This document shows positions 18,872 through 26,829 of a stretch of 46,766 nt of DNA, piece after piece. Each line of letters begins with the position of its first letter. Position 1 is the first letter of the stretch. Where the stretch lies: NCBI RefSeq assembly GCF_017356265.1, contig NZ_JAFNAW010000026.1, positions 1 through 46,766 on the forward strand, in the 5' to 3' direction. Source of the DNA: Paracoccus fontiphilus. Its GTDB lineage: Bacteria; Pseudomonadota; Alphaproteobacteria; Rhodobacterales; Rhodobacteraceae. The notes beneath the pieces are model-generated. The model was not told the DNA's origin, ran no database searches, and was given only the letters and a program-made list of their open reading frames with translations. Made by a program: the position numbers and the translations under genes.

Positions 18872-20053
18872 TCAGATCCCGGCGTCGATGATCGCGCGGG
18901 CAAGGACCGGCACCGTGTCCCGGTTCAGCCCGGCGATGTTCAGCCGCGAATCTCCCACCATGTAGATCGCCGCGTCGGACTTCAGCTTTTGCACCTGTTC
19001 CGGCGTCGCCCCCAGGCGCGAGAACATGCCCCGATGCTGGCCGATGAAGTCGAAGCGGTCGCTGCCCGACAGGTCGCGCAGTTCCGACGCCAGTTGCGAC
19101 CGCAGGCCCAGCATGGTGTTGCGGACCTCCTCAAGCTCCGACGCCCAGTCGGCGCGCAGGGCGTCGTCAGACAGGATGGTGCTGACGATCCGCGCCCCGT
19201 GGTCGGGCGGGAAGGAATAGTTCTGCCGGTTCAGGAAGGCCATCGAACCCTGCGCCAGATCGCGCGCGGCGGTGTCTTCCGCCAGCGCGAACAGGATGCC
19301 GGTGCGTTCGCGATAGATGCCGAAGTTCTTGGAGCACGAGGCCGCGATCAGCACCTCGGGCAGGCGGGCGGCGATCATCCGCGTCGCTGCCGCGTCTTCC
19401 TCCAGCCCGTCGCCGAAGCCCTGGTAGGCCAGGTCGATCAACGGGATCGCGCCGGATGTCTCAAGGATCGCCGCGACTTCCTCCCACTGCGCCATCGACA
19501 GGTTCGCGCCGGTCGGGTTGTGGCAGCAGCCGTGCAGCAGCACGATGTCGCCCTTGCCAGCCTTGGCGATGTCGGCCTTCAAGCCGTCGAAATCGACGCC
19601 GCGCGTTTCCGCGTCGAAATAGCGGTATTCGACGAAGGGCAGGCCCATGAACTTCATGATCGACAGGTGGTTGGGCCAGGTCGGGTTCGAGACGTAAACC
19701 GTCACCTCCGGATTGGCCAGGCGCGCCAGTTCCAGCGCCTGCCGGATCGCGCCGGTGCCGCCCACCGTGGCCAGCGACGCCAGCCGGTCGCCCGGCACGT
19801 CCTTCAGCACCATGCCCGCCATGGCGTTGCGGTATTCAGGTTCGCCCGCGAGGCCAGTATAGGCCTTGGTCGTCTGCGTTTCCCAGATCCGCTGCTCGGC
19901 CGCCTTGACCGCCCGCATCACCGGTGTCACTCCCTGCGGGTCCTTGTAGACGCCGACGCCCAGGTCGATCTTGCCCTGCCGGGTGTCGGTCTTGAACTCC
20001 TCGATCAGCTTCAGGATCGAATCGGGGGCTTGCGGTTTCAGGTTCGACAGCAT
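18872..20053 (-). CDS. Aromatic-amino-acid/aspartate aminotransferase (class I, PLP)
   Basis: Pyridoxal-phosphate enzyme transferring the amino group between aromatic amino acids or aspartate and 2-oxo acids. The 393-residue protein shows the Ia-subgroup motifs: N179 (CCHNPTGAN), D207 and Y210 (LIDLAYQGFGDG), the PLP lysine K242 (SCSKNFGIYRERTG) and the substrate carboxylate arginine R370 (DSRLNIAGL). The GVGVYKD N-terminal segment is typical of the AspC/TyrB group. Aspartate versus aromatic preference cannot be fixed from sequence alone. It starts immediately after the sulfurtransferase stop on the same strand, suggesting one operon. Confidence 0.93.
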   Translation of the reverse strand: MLSNLKPQAPDSILKLIEEFKTDTRQGKIDLGVGVYKDPQGVTPVMRAVKAAEQRIWETQTTKAYTGLAGEPEYRNAMAGMVLKDVPGDRLASLATVGGTGAIRQALELARLANPEVTVYVSNPTWPNHLSIMKFMGLPFVEYRYFDAETRGVDFDGLKADIAKAGKGDIVLLHGCCHNPTGANLSMAQWEEVAAILETSGAIPLIDLAYQGFGDGLEEDAAATRMIAARLPEVLIAASCSKNFGIYRERTGILFALAEDTAARDLAQGSMAFLNRQNYSFPPDHGARIVSTILSDDALRADWASELEEVRNTMLGLRSQLASELRDLSGSDRFDFIGQHRGMFSRLGATPEQVQKLKSDAAIYMVGDSRLNIAGLNRDTVPVLARAIIDAGI

Positions 20054-20908
20054 TCAGGCGTCTCCGGTTGCGATGGGCAGGTCCGGGAAGCTGCCCCATT
20101 CGGTCCAGCTTCCGTCGTAAAGCGAGTGGTTGCGGTGCCCGATCCGCTCCAGCGCGAGGCTCAGCACGGCAGCGGTAATGCCGCTGCCGCAGCTTGTGAT
20201 CACGGGCTTTTTCAGATCGATCCCGGCGTCCTCGAACGCGGCGCGCAGGGCCTCGGGCGATTTCATGGTACCGTCCGCGTTCAGCAGGCGCCCGAAGGGC
20301 ACGTTCCGCGCGCCGGGAATGTGGCCGGACCGCAGGCCGGGGCGCGGCTCGGCCGCCTCGCCCCGGAAACGCTCGGGGGCGCGGGCATCCACGATCCCGT
20401 GATCGCCCAGCTTGCTGGCCGCCGCCACCTGCGTCACGTCGCGCACAAGGCCCGCCTGGCGCTGCACGGTGATGTGGCGGTCGCGCAGGATGGGGGGCAT
20501 GTCCTCGACCGGGCGGCCCTCGGCCTGCCACTTGGCGAGGCCGCCGTCCAGGACCGCCACGTCGGTCTTGCCCATCAGGCGAAAGGTCCACCAGACCCGC
20601 GCGGCGCTGCGCACGTCGGAATTGTCATAGACCACGACCTGATGGCCGTCGCCCACGCCCAGGGCGCGCATCCGGGAGATGAACATCTCGACCGGCGGGG
20701 CCATGTGCGGCAGGGCCGACCGCTTGTCGGAAATCGCGTCGATGTCGAAGAACCGCGCAGCCGGAATATGGGCCGCGTCGTATTCGGCCCGCGCGTCGCG
20801 GCCCGTTGCAGGCATGTGCCAGCTTGCATCCAGAATGCGCAGGTCGGGATCGTTCAGATGGGCCGCCAGCCATTCGGTCGAGACCAGCGTTTTCGGATCG
20901 TCCTGCAT
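20054..20908 (-). CDS. sseA: 3-mercaptopyruvate sulfurtransferase (tandem rhodanese)
   Basis: Transfers sulfur from 3-mercaptopyruvate to a thiol or cyanide acceptor. The 284-residue protein has two rhodanese domains. The N-terminal one (about 5-135) has no catalytic cysteine, and the C-terminal one (about 160-282) carries C240 in CGSGITA, the loop typical of mercaptopyruvate enzymes as opposed to thiosulfate rhodanese. Placed directly before an aminotransferase that could make the 2-oxo acid substrate from cysteine, it may form a cysteine catabolism pair; that link is inferred. smpB ends 60 bp upstream on the same strand. Confidence 0.92.
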   Translation of the reverse strand: MQDDPKTLVSTEWLAAHLNDPDLRILDASWHMPATGRDARAEYDAAHIPAARFFDIDAISDKRSALPHMAPPVEMFISRMRALGVGDGHQVVVYDNSDVRSAARVWWTFRLMGKTDVAVLDGGLAKWQAEGRPVEDMPPILRDRHITVQRQAGLVRDVTQVAAASKLGDHGIVDARAPERFRGEAAEPRPGLRSGHIPGARNVPFGRLLNADGTMKSPEALRAAFEDAGIDLKKPVITSCGSGITAAVLSLALERIGHRNHSLYDGSWTEWGSFPDLPIATGDA

Positions 20909-20968
20909 GGCCCCTCCCCCTCATGGCGCGGGCCTGATCTACAGGGCCGATGCCCCCCTTGCAATGGC

Positions 20969-21439
20969 CTAGCCCTGCTTCAGCAGCCGCTGCTTCTGCC
21001 GGTTCCAGTCGCGCTTGGCGCTTGTCTCGCGCTTGTCGGCGACCTTCTTGCCCTTGGCGACGCCGATCTTCAGCTTCACGATGCCGCGGTGGTTGAAATA
21101 CATCACCAGCGGCACCAGGGTCATCCCCTCGCGCCCGATGGCCTGCCAAAGCCGCGCCAGTTCCTTGCGGCTGACCAGCAGCTTGCGCTTGCGGCGCTCC
21201 TCGTGGCCCCATACCCCGGCCTGCTTGTAGGCGGCGATATAGCCGTTGATCAGCCAAAGTTCGCCATCCTCGACCGAGGCATAGCTTTCGGCGATGTTGG
21301 ACTGCCCGGTGCGCAGCGATTTCACTTCGGAACCCGTCAGGACGATGCCCACCTCGAGGTCGCTTTCGATGAAGTAATCGAAGCGCGCCCGCCGGTTTTC
21401 GGCGATGATCTTGTAGTTCTTGTCGGGTTCCTGGGCCAT
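20969..21439 (-). CDS. smpB: SsrA (tmRNA)-binding protein
   Basis: Binds tmRNA and brings it to stalled ribosomes for trans-translation. The 156-residue protein has the OB-fold core with [20 protein letters not shown] near the N-terminus, GSEVKSLR, and the basic C-terminal tail [20 protein letters not shown], which enters the mRNA channel. Length is normal. The tmRNA gene is not in this window. It is divergent from the K+ channel gene. Confidence 0.96.
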   Translation of the reverse strand: MAQEPDKNYKIIAENRRARFDYFIESDLEVGIVLTGSEVKSLRTGQSNIAESYASVEDGELWLINGYIAAYKQAGVWGHEERRKRKLLVSRKELARLWQAIGREGMTLVPLVMYFNHRGIVKLKIGVAKGKKVADKRETSAKRDWNRQKQRLLKQG

Positions 21440-21538
21440 GGCGCTTGCAGATAGGCGTGCAAGGGCGGTCTGTAAAGATGCGCGTTGCGCGCCAGACCGG
21501 GTGTGATAGCCCTTGCGGCAGGCGCGGAGGGCATTGCC

Positions 21539-21976
21539 ATGCTGGGTCAGATCGCCTTGGGATCAATTCTGATGCTGTGCAGCATCGGCATCGCGGGCCT
21601 GTGGATCTGGCTGCTGGAAACGGCCTTCGCCCGATGGGAATGGTGGCTTGTGCGCGCGCCCCACCGGCCCAAGCTGATCCTGATCGTGCTGGCCTCCAGC
21701 CTGGCGGTGCTGGCGATGGTCACGATGTCGGTCTGGCTGTGGGCGGGGGCGTTCCACCTGCTGTCCATCTTCCGGGATTTCGAGGAAGCGATGTATTTTA
21801 CCCTGGTGACCTTTACCACGCTGGGCTACGGCGACGTGCTGATGCCCGACGAATGGCGCATCCTGGGGGGATTGGCCGCCGCGAACGGGCTGCTGAGCTT
21901 TGGCCTGATGACCGCGCTGATGGTGGAATCGCTGCGCCATGTCCGCGTCCGCCAGATCGAATTCACCAAGGAATAG
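21539..21976 (+). CDS. Two-transmembrane potassium channel family protein
   Basis: A 145-residue membrane protein with the K+ selectivity filter TTLGYGD at 93-99. Hydrophobic segments at about 4-27 and 46-72 precede the pore loop (about 84-100), and another (about 104-126) follows it. There is no cytoplasmic RCK/TrkA-N domain, so the gating signal is unknown. The ATG at 21539 follows GCGGAGGGCATTGCC. The P1 peptidase gene begins 3 bp after its stop, with the AAGGA ribosome site inside this gene, so they form an operon despite no obvious functional link. Confidence 0.85.
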   Translation: MLGQIALGSILMLCSIGIAGLWIWLLETAFARWEWWLVRAPHRPKLILIVLASSLAVLAMVTMSVWLWAGAFHLLSIFRDFEEAMYFTLVTFTTLGYGDVLMPDEWRILGGLAAANGLLSFGLMTALMVESLRHVRVRQIEFTKE

Positions 21977-21979
21977 CGC

Positions 21980-22969
21980 ATGAAGCCGGGACCGCTGAAC
22001 CTGATCACCGACATCGCGGGCCTGCGGGTGGGCAACGCCGCCGACGCGCGCCTGAAATCCGGCGTCACGGTGCTGACCGCCGATCGGCCCTTCACGGCAG
22101 CGGTTCACGTCATGGGCGGCGCGCCGGGGACGCGGGAAACCGATCTGCTGGCCCCCGACAAGCTGGTGGCGCAGGTCGATGCGCTGGTGCTGTCGGGCGG
22201 GTCGGGCTTCGGACTGGCGGCCTGCGACGGGGCGATGGCGGGGCTGCGCGCGGCGGGCCGGGGCTTTGCCGTGGGCAGCGCGCGGGTGCCGATCGTGCCG
22301 GGGGCGATCGTCTTCGACCTGCTCAATGGCGGGGAAAAGGACTGGACGGACAATCCGTATCCGGCGCTTGGGCGGGCAGCCCTTGACGCAGCGGCCGCGA
22401 CGTTTGCCCTGGGCACGGCGGGCGCGGGCGCCGGGGCCACGACCGGGAACCTCAAGGGCGGGCTCGGCTCGGCATCGGCGGTACTGTCGGACGGGCTCAC
22501 GGTGGGCGCCTTGGCGGTGGTCAACGCGGTGGGCCGGGCGACGGTCGGCGACAGCCGGCGGTTCTGGGCCGCCCCCTGGGAGTTGGGCGACGAATTCGGC
22601 GGCCTGGGCCTGCCCGCCAGCTTTCCCGCCGCCCGGGAACCGGCAACGGCCAAGCGGATGGGCGAGGCCACGACCATCGCCATCGTCGCGACCGACGCGG
22701 CCCTGGACAAGGCCGCGCTGCAGCGCCTTGCCATCGCAGCCCATGACGGCATGGCCCGCGCCTTGGTTCCCAGCCATACGCCCTTCGACGGCGACCTGGT
22801 CTTCGCGGTCTCGTCGGGCGCAAGGCCGCTGTCCGATCCCGCACGGGATGCCTTCCTGCTGGGCCATGCCGCCGCGTCCTGCCTGGCCCGGGCCATCGCG
22901 CGCGGTGTCCATGCCGCGGTCCCGGCGCCGGGCGACCGCCAGCCCTGCTGGCGCGACCTGCGGCCATGA
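21980..22969 (+). CDS. P1 family (DmpA-like, S58) peptidase
   Basis: A 329-residue protein of the N-terminal-nucleophile peptidase family that includes DmpA, a D-/L-aminopeptidase activated by self-cleavage. Family features are the start NLITDIAGLRVGNA, LSGGSGFGLAACDG (about 73-86), the Gly-rich GAGAGATTGNLKGGLGSAS region (about 147-165) and the VGALAVVNAVG segment (about 175-185) near the expected processing site. I have not assigned the cleavage residue. Substrate is unknown; relatives act on small peptides, amides or beta-peptides. Its TGA overlaps the T-run, on the other strand, of the candidate small RNA terminator. Confidence 0.88.
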   Translation: MKPGPLNLITDIAGLRVGNAADARLKSGVTVLTADRPFTAAVHVMGGAPGTRETDLLAPDKLVAQVDALVLSGGSGFGLAACDGAMAGLRAAGRGFAVGSARVPIVPGAIVFDLLNGGEKDWTDNPYPALGRAALDAAAATFALGTAGAGAGATTGNLKGGLGSASAVLSDGLTVGALAVVNAVGRATVGDSRRFWAAPWELGDEFGGLGLPASFPAAREPATAKRMGEATTIAIVATDAALDKAALQRLAIAAHDGMARALVPSHTPFDGDLVFAVSSGARPLSDPARDAFLLGHAAASCLARAIARGVHAAVPAPGDRQPCWRDLRP

Positions 22970-23002
22970 AAAAGGGGCGGTGCGCGACCGGCACACCGCC
23001 CC
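22969..23002 (-). terminator. Rho-independent terminator on the minus strand
   Basis: A 9-bp perfect GC stem (22974-22982/22994-23002) with an 11-base loop, followed on the minus strand by five T residues. The T-run overlaps the stop codon of the P1 peptidase gene on the other strand. It may also end that gene's mRNA, but without a T-run in that direction. Confidence 0.7.
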
Positions 23003-23070
23003 ATCAGAGAGAGGGTCGCCAAGAGGGAAGGCTTAGCGATGTTCTTCCAACGCCGGCGCGGCCGTTGGGT
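22969..23070 (-). ncRNA. Candidate trans-acting small RNA upstream of gabD
   Basis: Read on the minus strand, the region has a 5' hairpin CCAACG/CGTTGG (23068-23063 with 23052-23047) and a single-stranded stretch containing two pyrimidine boxes, CTTCCCTC and CCCTCTCTCTGAT. A 9-bp terminator stem GGGGCGGTG/CACCGCCCC (23002-22994 with 22982-22974) follows, and it runs straight into TTTTT (22973-22969). This is the usual layout of a bacterial sRNA with anti-Shine-Dalgarno seeds. There is no minus-strand protein gene for this terminator to serve. The 5' end and promoter are not identified. The pyrimidine box recurs at 38297-38309. Confidence 0.5.
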
Positions 23071-23097
23071 TTCACGGCGGACGCGACTTTTTCACGG
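23071..23097 (+). promoter_or_regulatory. TTCACGG direct repeats upstream of gabD
   Basis: TTCACGG occurs at 23071-23077 and 23091-23097, exactly 20 bp (two helical turns) apart, and 34 bp upstream of the gabD -35 box. This suits a regulator binding one face of the helix. The regulator is unknown. Confidence 0.3.
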
Positions 23098-23130
23098 TTG
23101 TCACACGTGCAGGCATCATCCCCCTTGGCT

Positions 23131-23160
23131 TTGACATCGCCCTGCCTGCGTGGTGATCAT
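23131..23160 (+). promoter_or_regulatory. Candidate sigma-70 promoter of gabD
   Basis: TTGACA (23131-23136) and GATCAT (23155-23160) are separated by 18 bp. A start near 23167 leaves about 19 nt before the ATG, room for the AGGAGC ribosome binding site. Confidence 0.4.
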
Positions 23161-23185
23161 CGGCCAACCGCTTCAGGAGCCAGCC

Positions 23186-24658
23186 ATGACCAAGCATTCC
23201 ACCGATCTGAAGACGCTGCTGCGCGACCCCTCGCTTCTGGAAACCCGTGCCTTCGTGGCCGGCGAGTGGGTCGAGGCCGGGGACGGCGCGACCTTTGACG
23301 TGATCAACCCGGCACGGGGCGACGTCATCGCCAGGGTCGCCGACCTTGGCCGCGCCGACGCCGCCCGCGCCATCGCCGCCGCGGCCCAGGCCATGAAGGC
23401 CTGGGCCGCGCGCACTGCCAAGGACCGCGCGCAGGTGATGCGCCGGTGGTTCGACCTGATGATGGCCAACCAGGACGACTTGGCCCGCATCCTGACCGCC
23501 GAGATGGGCAAGCCCTTCCCCGAGGCCAAGGGCGAGATCGCCTATGGCGCCAGCTTCGTCGAATGGTTCGGCGAGGAAGCCAAGCGCGTCTATGGCGAGA
23601 CGATCCCCGGCCACCTGCCCGACAAGCGCCTGACGGTGATCCGCCAGCCGATCGGCGTGGTGGGCAGCATCACGCCCTGGAACTTTCCCAACGCCATGAT
23701 CGCCCGCAAGGCCGCCCCCGCCCTGGCCGTGGGCTGCGGCTTTGTCGCCCGTCCCGCCGCCGAGACGCCCTTGTCGGCGCTTGCGATGGCGGTTCTGGGA
23801 GAGCGTGCGGGCTTGCCCAAGGGCATCCTGTCCGTCGTCACCTCGTCCCGGTCCAGCGACATCGGCAAGGAGTTCTGCGAGAACCCGCTGGTGCGCAAGC
23901 TGACCTTTACCGGCTCGACCGAGGTGGGCCGCATCCTGCTGCGCCAGGCCGCCGACCAGGTGCTGAAGTGCAGCATGGAGCTGGGCGGCAACGCGCCCTT
24001 CATCGTCTTCGACGACGCCGACCTGGACGCGGCGGTCGAAGGGGCGATGGCATCGAAGTTCCGCAACAACGGCCAGACCTGCGTTTGCGCGAATCGCATC
24101 TATGTGCAGGCCGGCGTTTATGACGCCTTTGCCCAGAAGCTGGCCGCTGCGGTGGACAAGCTGCGGGTGGGCGACGGGCTTGAGGACGGCGTGACCACCG
24201 GCCCCCTGATCAACGAGGACGCGGTGGAGAAGGTCGAGGAGCATATCCGCGACGTCCTGGACGGCGGCGGGCAGGTCGTGACCGGCGGCGAGCGGCTGGA
24301 CGGGCTGTTCTTCAAGCCCACGGTCGTGACCGGCGTCACCGACCGCATGAAGGTCGCGACCGAGGAAACCTTCGGCCCCCTCGCCCCTCTGTTCCGCTTC
24401 GAGACCGAGGAGGAGGTCGTCCAGAAGGCAAACGACACGATCTTCGGGCTAGCGTCCTACTTCTATGCCCGCGACATCGGCCGCATCACCCGCGTGCAGG
24501 AGGCGCTGGAATACGGCATCGTCGGCGTGAACACCGGCATCATCTCGACCGAGGTGGCGCCCTTCGGCGGCGTCAAGCAGTCGGGCCTGGGCCGCGAAGG
24601 CAGCCGCCACGGGATCGAGGATTACCTGGAGATGAAATACATCTGCCTGTCGATCTGA
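23186..24658 (+). CDS. gabD: NAD(P)-dependent succinate-semialdehyde dehydrogenase-type aldehyde dehydrogenase
   Basis: Oxidises an aldehyde, most likely succinate semialdehyde to succinate in the GABA shunt. The 490-residue protein has the aldehyde dehydrogenase fold with the cofactor segment PWNFPNAMIARKAAPALAVG (about 166-185), general base E265 (SMELGGNAPFIVF) and nucleophile C299 in NNGQTCVCANR. C301 two residues later resembles the redox-sensitive CxC pair of E. coli-type GabD. The C-terminal GVNTGIIS and FGGVKQSGLGREGS segments also fit the GabD branch. ATG 23186 has AGGAGC six bases upstream. No GABA transaminase gene is adjacent, so the physiological substrate is inferred. Confidence 0.88.
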   Translation: MTKHSTDLKTLLRDPSLLETRAFVAGEWVEAGDGATFDVINPARGDVIARVADLGRADAARAIAAAAQAMKAWAARTAKDRAQVMRRWFDLMMANQDDLARILTAEMGKPFPEAKGEIAYGASFVEWFGEEAKRVYGETIPGHLPDKRLTVIRQPIGVVGSITPWNFPNAMIARKAAPALAVGCGFVARPAAETPLSALAMAVLGERAGLPKGILSVVTSSRSSDIGKEFCENPLVRKLTFTGSTEVGRILLRQAADQVLKCSMELGGNAPFIVFDDADLDAAVEGAMASKFRNNGQTCVCANRIYVQAGVYDAFAQKLAAAVDKLRVGDGLEDGVTTGPLINEDAVEKVEEHIRDVLDGGGQVVTGGERLDGLFFKPTVVTGVTDRMKVATEETFGPLAPLFRFETEEEVVQKANDTIFGLASYFYARDIGRITRVQEALEYGIVGVNTGIISTEVAPFGGVKQSGLGREGSRHGIEDYLEMKYICLSI

Positions 24659-24722
24659 CAGTTCTGCAACCAATTCCACGGCTTGCGGAACGGAAGGCGG
24701 GGCCTCGGCATTGACCTGCGAA

Positions 24723-24759
24723 GACCCCGGCCTTCAGCCTGTCATCCGGGGTCGCTTTT
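24723..24759 (+). terminator. Probable terminator after gabD
   Basis: GACCCCGG (24723-24730) and CCGGGGTC (24746-24753) form an 8-bp stem with a 15-base loop, followed by GCTTTT. It lies just before the ribosome binding site of the GlsB-type gene, so it could be a leader element of that gene instead. Confidence 0.45.
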
Positions 24760-24776
24760 GCAAAAAGGGGAAGTGC

Positions 24777-25031
24777 ATGGAAGGTTTTGGCTGGATTCTG
24801 TCGATCATCCTGGGCGCCATCGCGGGCTGGATCGCTGAAAAGATCATGAAAAGCGACCACGGCCTGTTGCTGAACATCATCCTGGGTATCCTGGGCGCGC
24901 TGCTGGGCAACTGGCTGGCTCGGGCGGTCTTCGGCACCACGGCGGGCGGGGCCATCGGGCAGATCGTCATCGCCGTGATCGGCGCCTGCATCCTGATCGC
25001 CCTGGGACGGATGATTCGCCGCAATACCTGA
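24777..25031 (+). CDS. GlsB/YeaQ/YmgE family small membrane protein
   Basis: An 84-residue, strongly hydrophobic protein with three membrane segments (about 3-20, 29-48, 57-77) and Gly-rich helices (IILGAIAGWIAEKIM, IILGILGALLGNWL) typical of the transglycosylase-associated protein family. Family members are often stress-induced; the biochemical role is not established. AAAGGGGAAG precedes the ATG at 24777. It is followed by a strong bidirectional terminator shared with the convergent TrcR gene. Confidence 0.9.
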   Translation: MEGFGWILSIILGAIAGWIAEKIMKSDHGLLLNIILGILGALLGNWLARAVFGTTAGGAIGQIVIAVIGACILIALGRMIRRNT

Positions 25032-25045
25032 GCGGGCGGAAACGG

Positions 25046-25079
25046 AAAGGCCGGTGCGTTCGATCCGCACCGGCCTTTT
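25046..25079. terminator. Bidirectional Rho-independent terminator (GlsB-type gene / TrcR gene)
   Basis: AAAGGCCGGTGCG (25046-25058) and CGCACCGGCCTTT (25066-25078) form a 13-bp stem with loop TTCGATC. T-rich sequence follows in both directions (TTTT on plus, TTTCC on minus), matching the convergent flanking genes. Confidence 0.85.
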
Positions 25080-25096
25080 CGCTTGCCGAAAAGGGA

Positions 25097-25843
25097 TCAG
25101 CGCCCTTCGTCGTCCTCATCCTCGTCCGCGTCGGGCAGGTTGAAGAAGCTGTCGGCATCCAGGTCGGGCTCGGGCGTCTTTTCCTCGTCGCGCGTCAACG
25201 AGAAATTCTCCAGCCCGGCCATCGACGAGGGCAGGCGCGGCTCGTCGCTCATGGCCAGCGAGGTTTCGGTGCTGACCAGCTTGCGGCGCTCGTCATCGGT
25301 CATCACCTCGCCGGTGGCGCCGGCCTTCTTCGCGGCCTTCTGCACGGCGGCGTCCAGTTCGGTCTGGCGGCAAAGCCCCAGCGCCACCGGGTCGATGGGC
25401 TGCATGTTCTGGATGTTCCAGTGGGTGCGTTCCCGGATCGAGGCGATGGTGGGCTTTGTGGTGCCGACCAGCTTGGCAATCGCTGCATCCGGAAGCTCGG
25501 GGTGGAACTTCACCAGCCAAAGGATGGCGTTCGGACGGTCCTGGCGCTTGGACAAGGGCGTATAGCGCGGGCCTCGGCGCTTTTCCTCGCCCTCGGCGGC
25601 GGGGTTGTGCTTCAGGCGCAGCTTGTAGGTGGGGCTGGCCTCGCCCTTGCGGATCTCCTCGGCGTCGAGCTGGTGCGAGGCGACGGGGTCGTAGCCCTTG
25701 ACGCCCGCGGCCACGTCGCCGTCGGCGATGCCTTGGACTTCCAGCTCGTGCAGACCGCAGAAATCGCCGATCTGCTTGAAGCTGAGCGTGGTATTGTCCA
25801 CCAGCCAGACGGCGGTCGCCTTGGCCATCAGCGGCTTGCTCAT
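25097..25843 (-). CDS. TrcR/DUF1013 family cell-cycle transcriptional regulator
   Basis: A 248-residue protein of the alphaproteobacterial DUF1013 family, which NCBI naming calls the cell cycle transcriptional regulator TrcR. The conserved N-terminus MSKPLMAKATAVWLVDNTTL and the central AIAKLVGTTKPTIASIRERT (about 135-154), which looks like a helix-turn-helix, are both present. The C-terminus is an acidic tail (DADEDEDDEG). Specific target genes cannot be inferred here. The ATG at 25843 has AAGGAG at ideal spacing. It is divergent from the RNase T2 gene across 139 bp. Confidence 0.9.
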   Translation of the reverse strand: MSKPLMAKATAVWLVDNTTLSFKQIGDFCGLHELEVQGIADGDVAAGVKGYDPVASHQLDAEEIRKGEASPTYKLRLKHNPAAEGEEKRRGPRYTPLSKRQDRPNAILWLVKFHPELPDAAIAKLVGTTKPTIASIRERTHWNIQNMQPIDPVALGLCRQTELDAAVQKAAKKAGATGEVMTDDERRKLVSTETSLAMSDEPRLPSSMAGLENFSLTRDEEKTPEPDLDADSFFNLPDADEDEDDEGR

Positions 25844-25982
25844 GTCAATCTCCTTCGCGTGTCTGCCCCGAACAGCAGGTCTGAGGCCGGTAAAACGGCT
25901 TTTGGCGGGTGCCATTCCTCGTTTTCGGGGGGAATTGACGGGTGATATAGCGTTTTCGAGACCCGGGGAAAAGAGGATTCGC

Positions 25983-26645
25983 ATGAAGGCAATGGACATG
26001 TGGCCGCGTACGGGGACAAGGCGCATCCTGTCCGTCCTGCTGGCCTTGTGGCCCGCCGCGGCTTCCGCCGACAGGATGGCGGGCGATTTCGACTACTACG
26101 TGCTGTCGCTGAGCTGGCAGCCAAGCTGGTGCCGGACGACCGGCGATGCGCAGGATGCCCGCGAATGCGCCAAGGACAGCGGGCGGGATTTCACAGTCCA
26201 CGGGCTTTGGCCGCAATACGAGGACGGCTGGCCGGATTACTGCGCGACCGCCGAACGCGACCCGTCCCGGCACGAGGTTCAGGCCATGGAAGACCTGATG
26301 ACGCCGGGCCTGGCCCTGCATCAGTGGAAAAAGCACGGCACATGTTCCGGCCTGTCGGCCGCGGACTATTTCGCCGCGACGCGTCGGGCGTTTCGGCAAG
26401 TGGCGATCCCCGTGCCCTTTGACGATCTGGACCGCAACCTGACCCTGCCGCCCCTGGTCGTCGAGGATGCCTTCATCGACGCCAACCCCGCCCTGTCCCC
26501 CGACGGCATCACCGTCACCTGCAAGGCCGAGGGGCTGCAAGAGGTCCGCATCTGCCTGACCCGCGATCTGGAACCGCGCGACTGTATGCCGGACGCCAGG
26601 CGGGATTGTTCGCGGGCGCGAGTGCTGATGGAGCAGGTGCGATGA
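25983..26645 (+). CDS. Secreted ribonuclease T2 family protein
   Basis: Predicted periplasmic endoribonuclease cleaving RNA through a 2',3'-cyclic phosphate. The 220-residue precursor has a signal peptide (basic residues near 10-14, hydrophobic core 15-24, AASAD cleavage region near 28-30). The two active-site boxes are CAS I FTVHGLWPQ with H73 and CAS II HQWKKHGTC with H113 and H118. The position usually held by Glu in CAS II is Q114. Eight cysteines are visible in the mature part, consistent with disulfides. The family functions in nutrient RNA scavenging. It is followed by a repeat copy. Confidence 0.9.
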   Translation: MKAMDMWPRTGTRRILSVLLALWPAAASADRMAGDFDYYVLSLSWQPSWCRTTGDAQDARECAKDSGRDFTVHGLWPQYEDGWPDYCATAERDPSRHEVQAMEDLMTPGLALHQWKKHGTCSGLSAADYFAATRRAFRQVAIPVPFDDLDRNLTLPPLVVEDAFIDANPALSPDGITVTCKAEGLQEVRICLTRDLEPRDCMPDARRDCSRARVLMEQVR

Positions 26646-26648
26646 CAA

Positions 26649-26695
26649 GCCGGGGGCCAGCCCCCGGACCCCCGGGATATTTTCGCACAGAAGAT
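26649..26695 (-). repeat. Dispersed intergenic GC-hairpin repeat, copy D
   Basis: On the minus strand it reads ATCTTCTGTGCGAAAATATC, then a C-rich junction and the palindrome CCGGGGGC-TG-GCCCCCGG. It starts four bases after the RNase T2 stop, in reverse orientation relative to that gene. Confidence 0.7.
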
Positions 26696-26712
26696 GGACG
26701 CGTTCAGACTTT

Positions 26713-26752
26713 CTTAACACCTGCTAGGTTAAGCCTGTCATGCGGTACAGGC
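26713..26752. repeat. Two adjacent inverted repeats in the RNase T2-oxidoreductase gap
   Basis: CTTAAC/GTTAAG (26713-26718/26728-26733, 9-base spacer) is followed directly by GCCTGT/ACAGGC (26733-26738/26747-26752, 8-base loop). The sequence is less GC-rich than its surroundings. No coding role is apparent. Confidence 0.35.
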
Positions 26753-26782
26753 GGGGACGCCGATGACCGCCACAGGAGATGC

Positions 26783-26818
26783 CACAGACCTTGGGGACGG
26801 GTGCCCGCAAGGTCTGTG
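26783..26818. repeat. 10-bp inverted repeat, possible 3' hairpin
   Basis: CACAGACCTT (26783-26792) and AAGGTCTGTG (26809-26818) pair perfectly around a 16-base GC-rich loop. It lies 59 bp beyond the stop of the quinone oxidoreductase gene. No T-run follows on either strand. Confidence 0.45.
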
Positions 26819-26829
26819 TGCCTGTCCGT

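Noticed and set aside
20909..21538. tmRNA gene next to smpB
   Set aside because: Neither flank of smpB has tRNA-Ala-like ends or a tag-coding segment.
24687..24712. GGAAC-N17-CATT resembling an EcfG general stress promoter before the GlsB-type gene
   Set aside because: The -10 part deviates from CGTT and I recall that most Rhodobacterales lack the EcfG system; a match this short is expected by chance.
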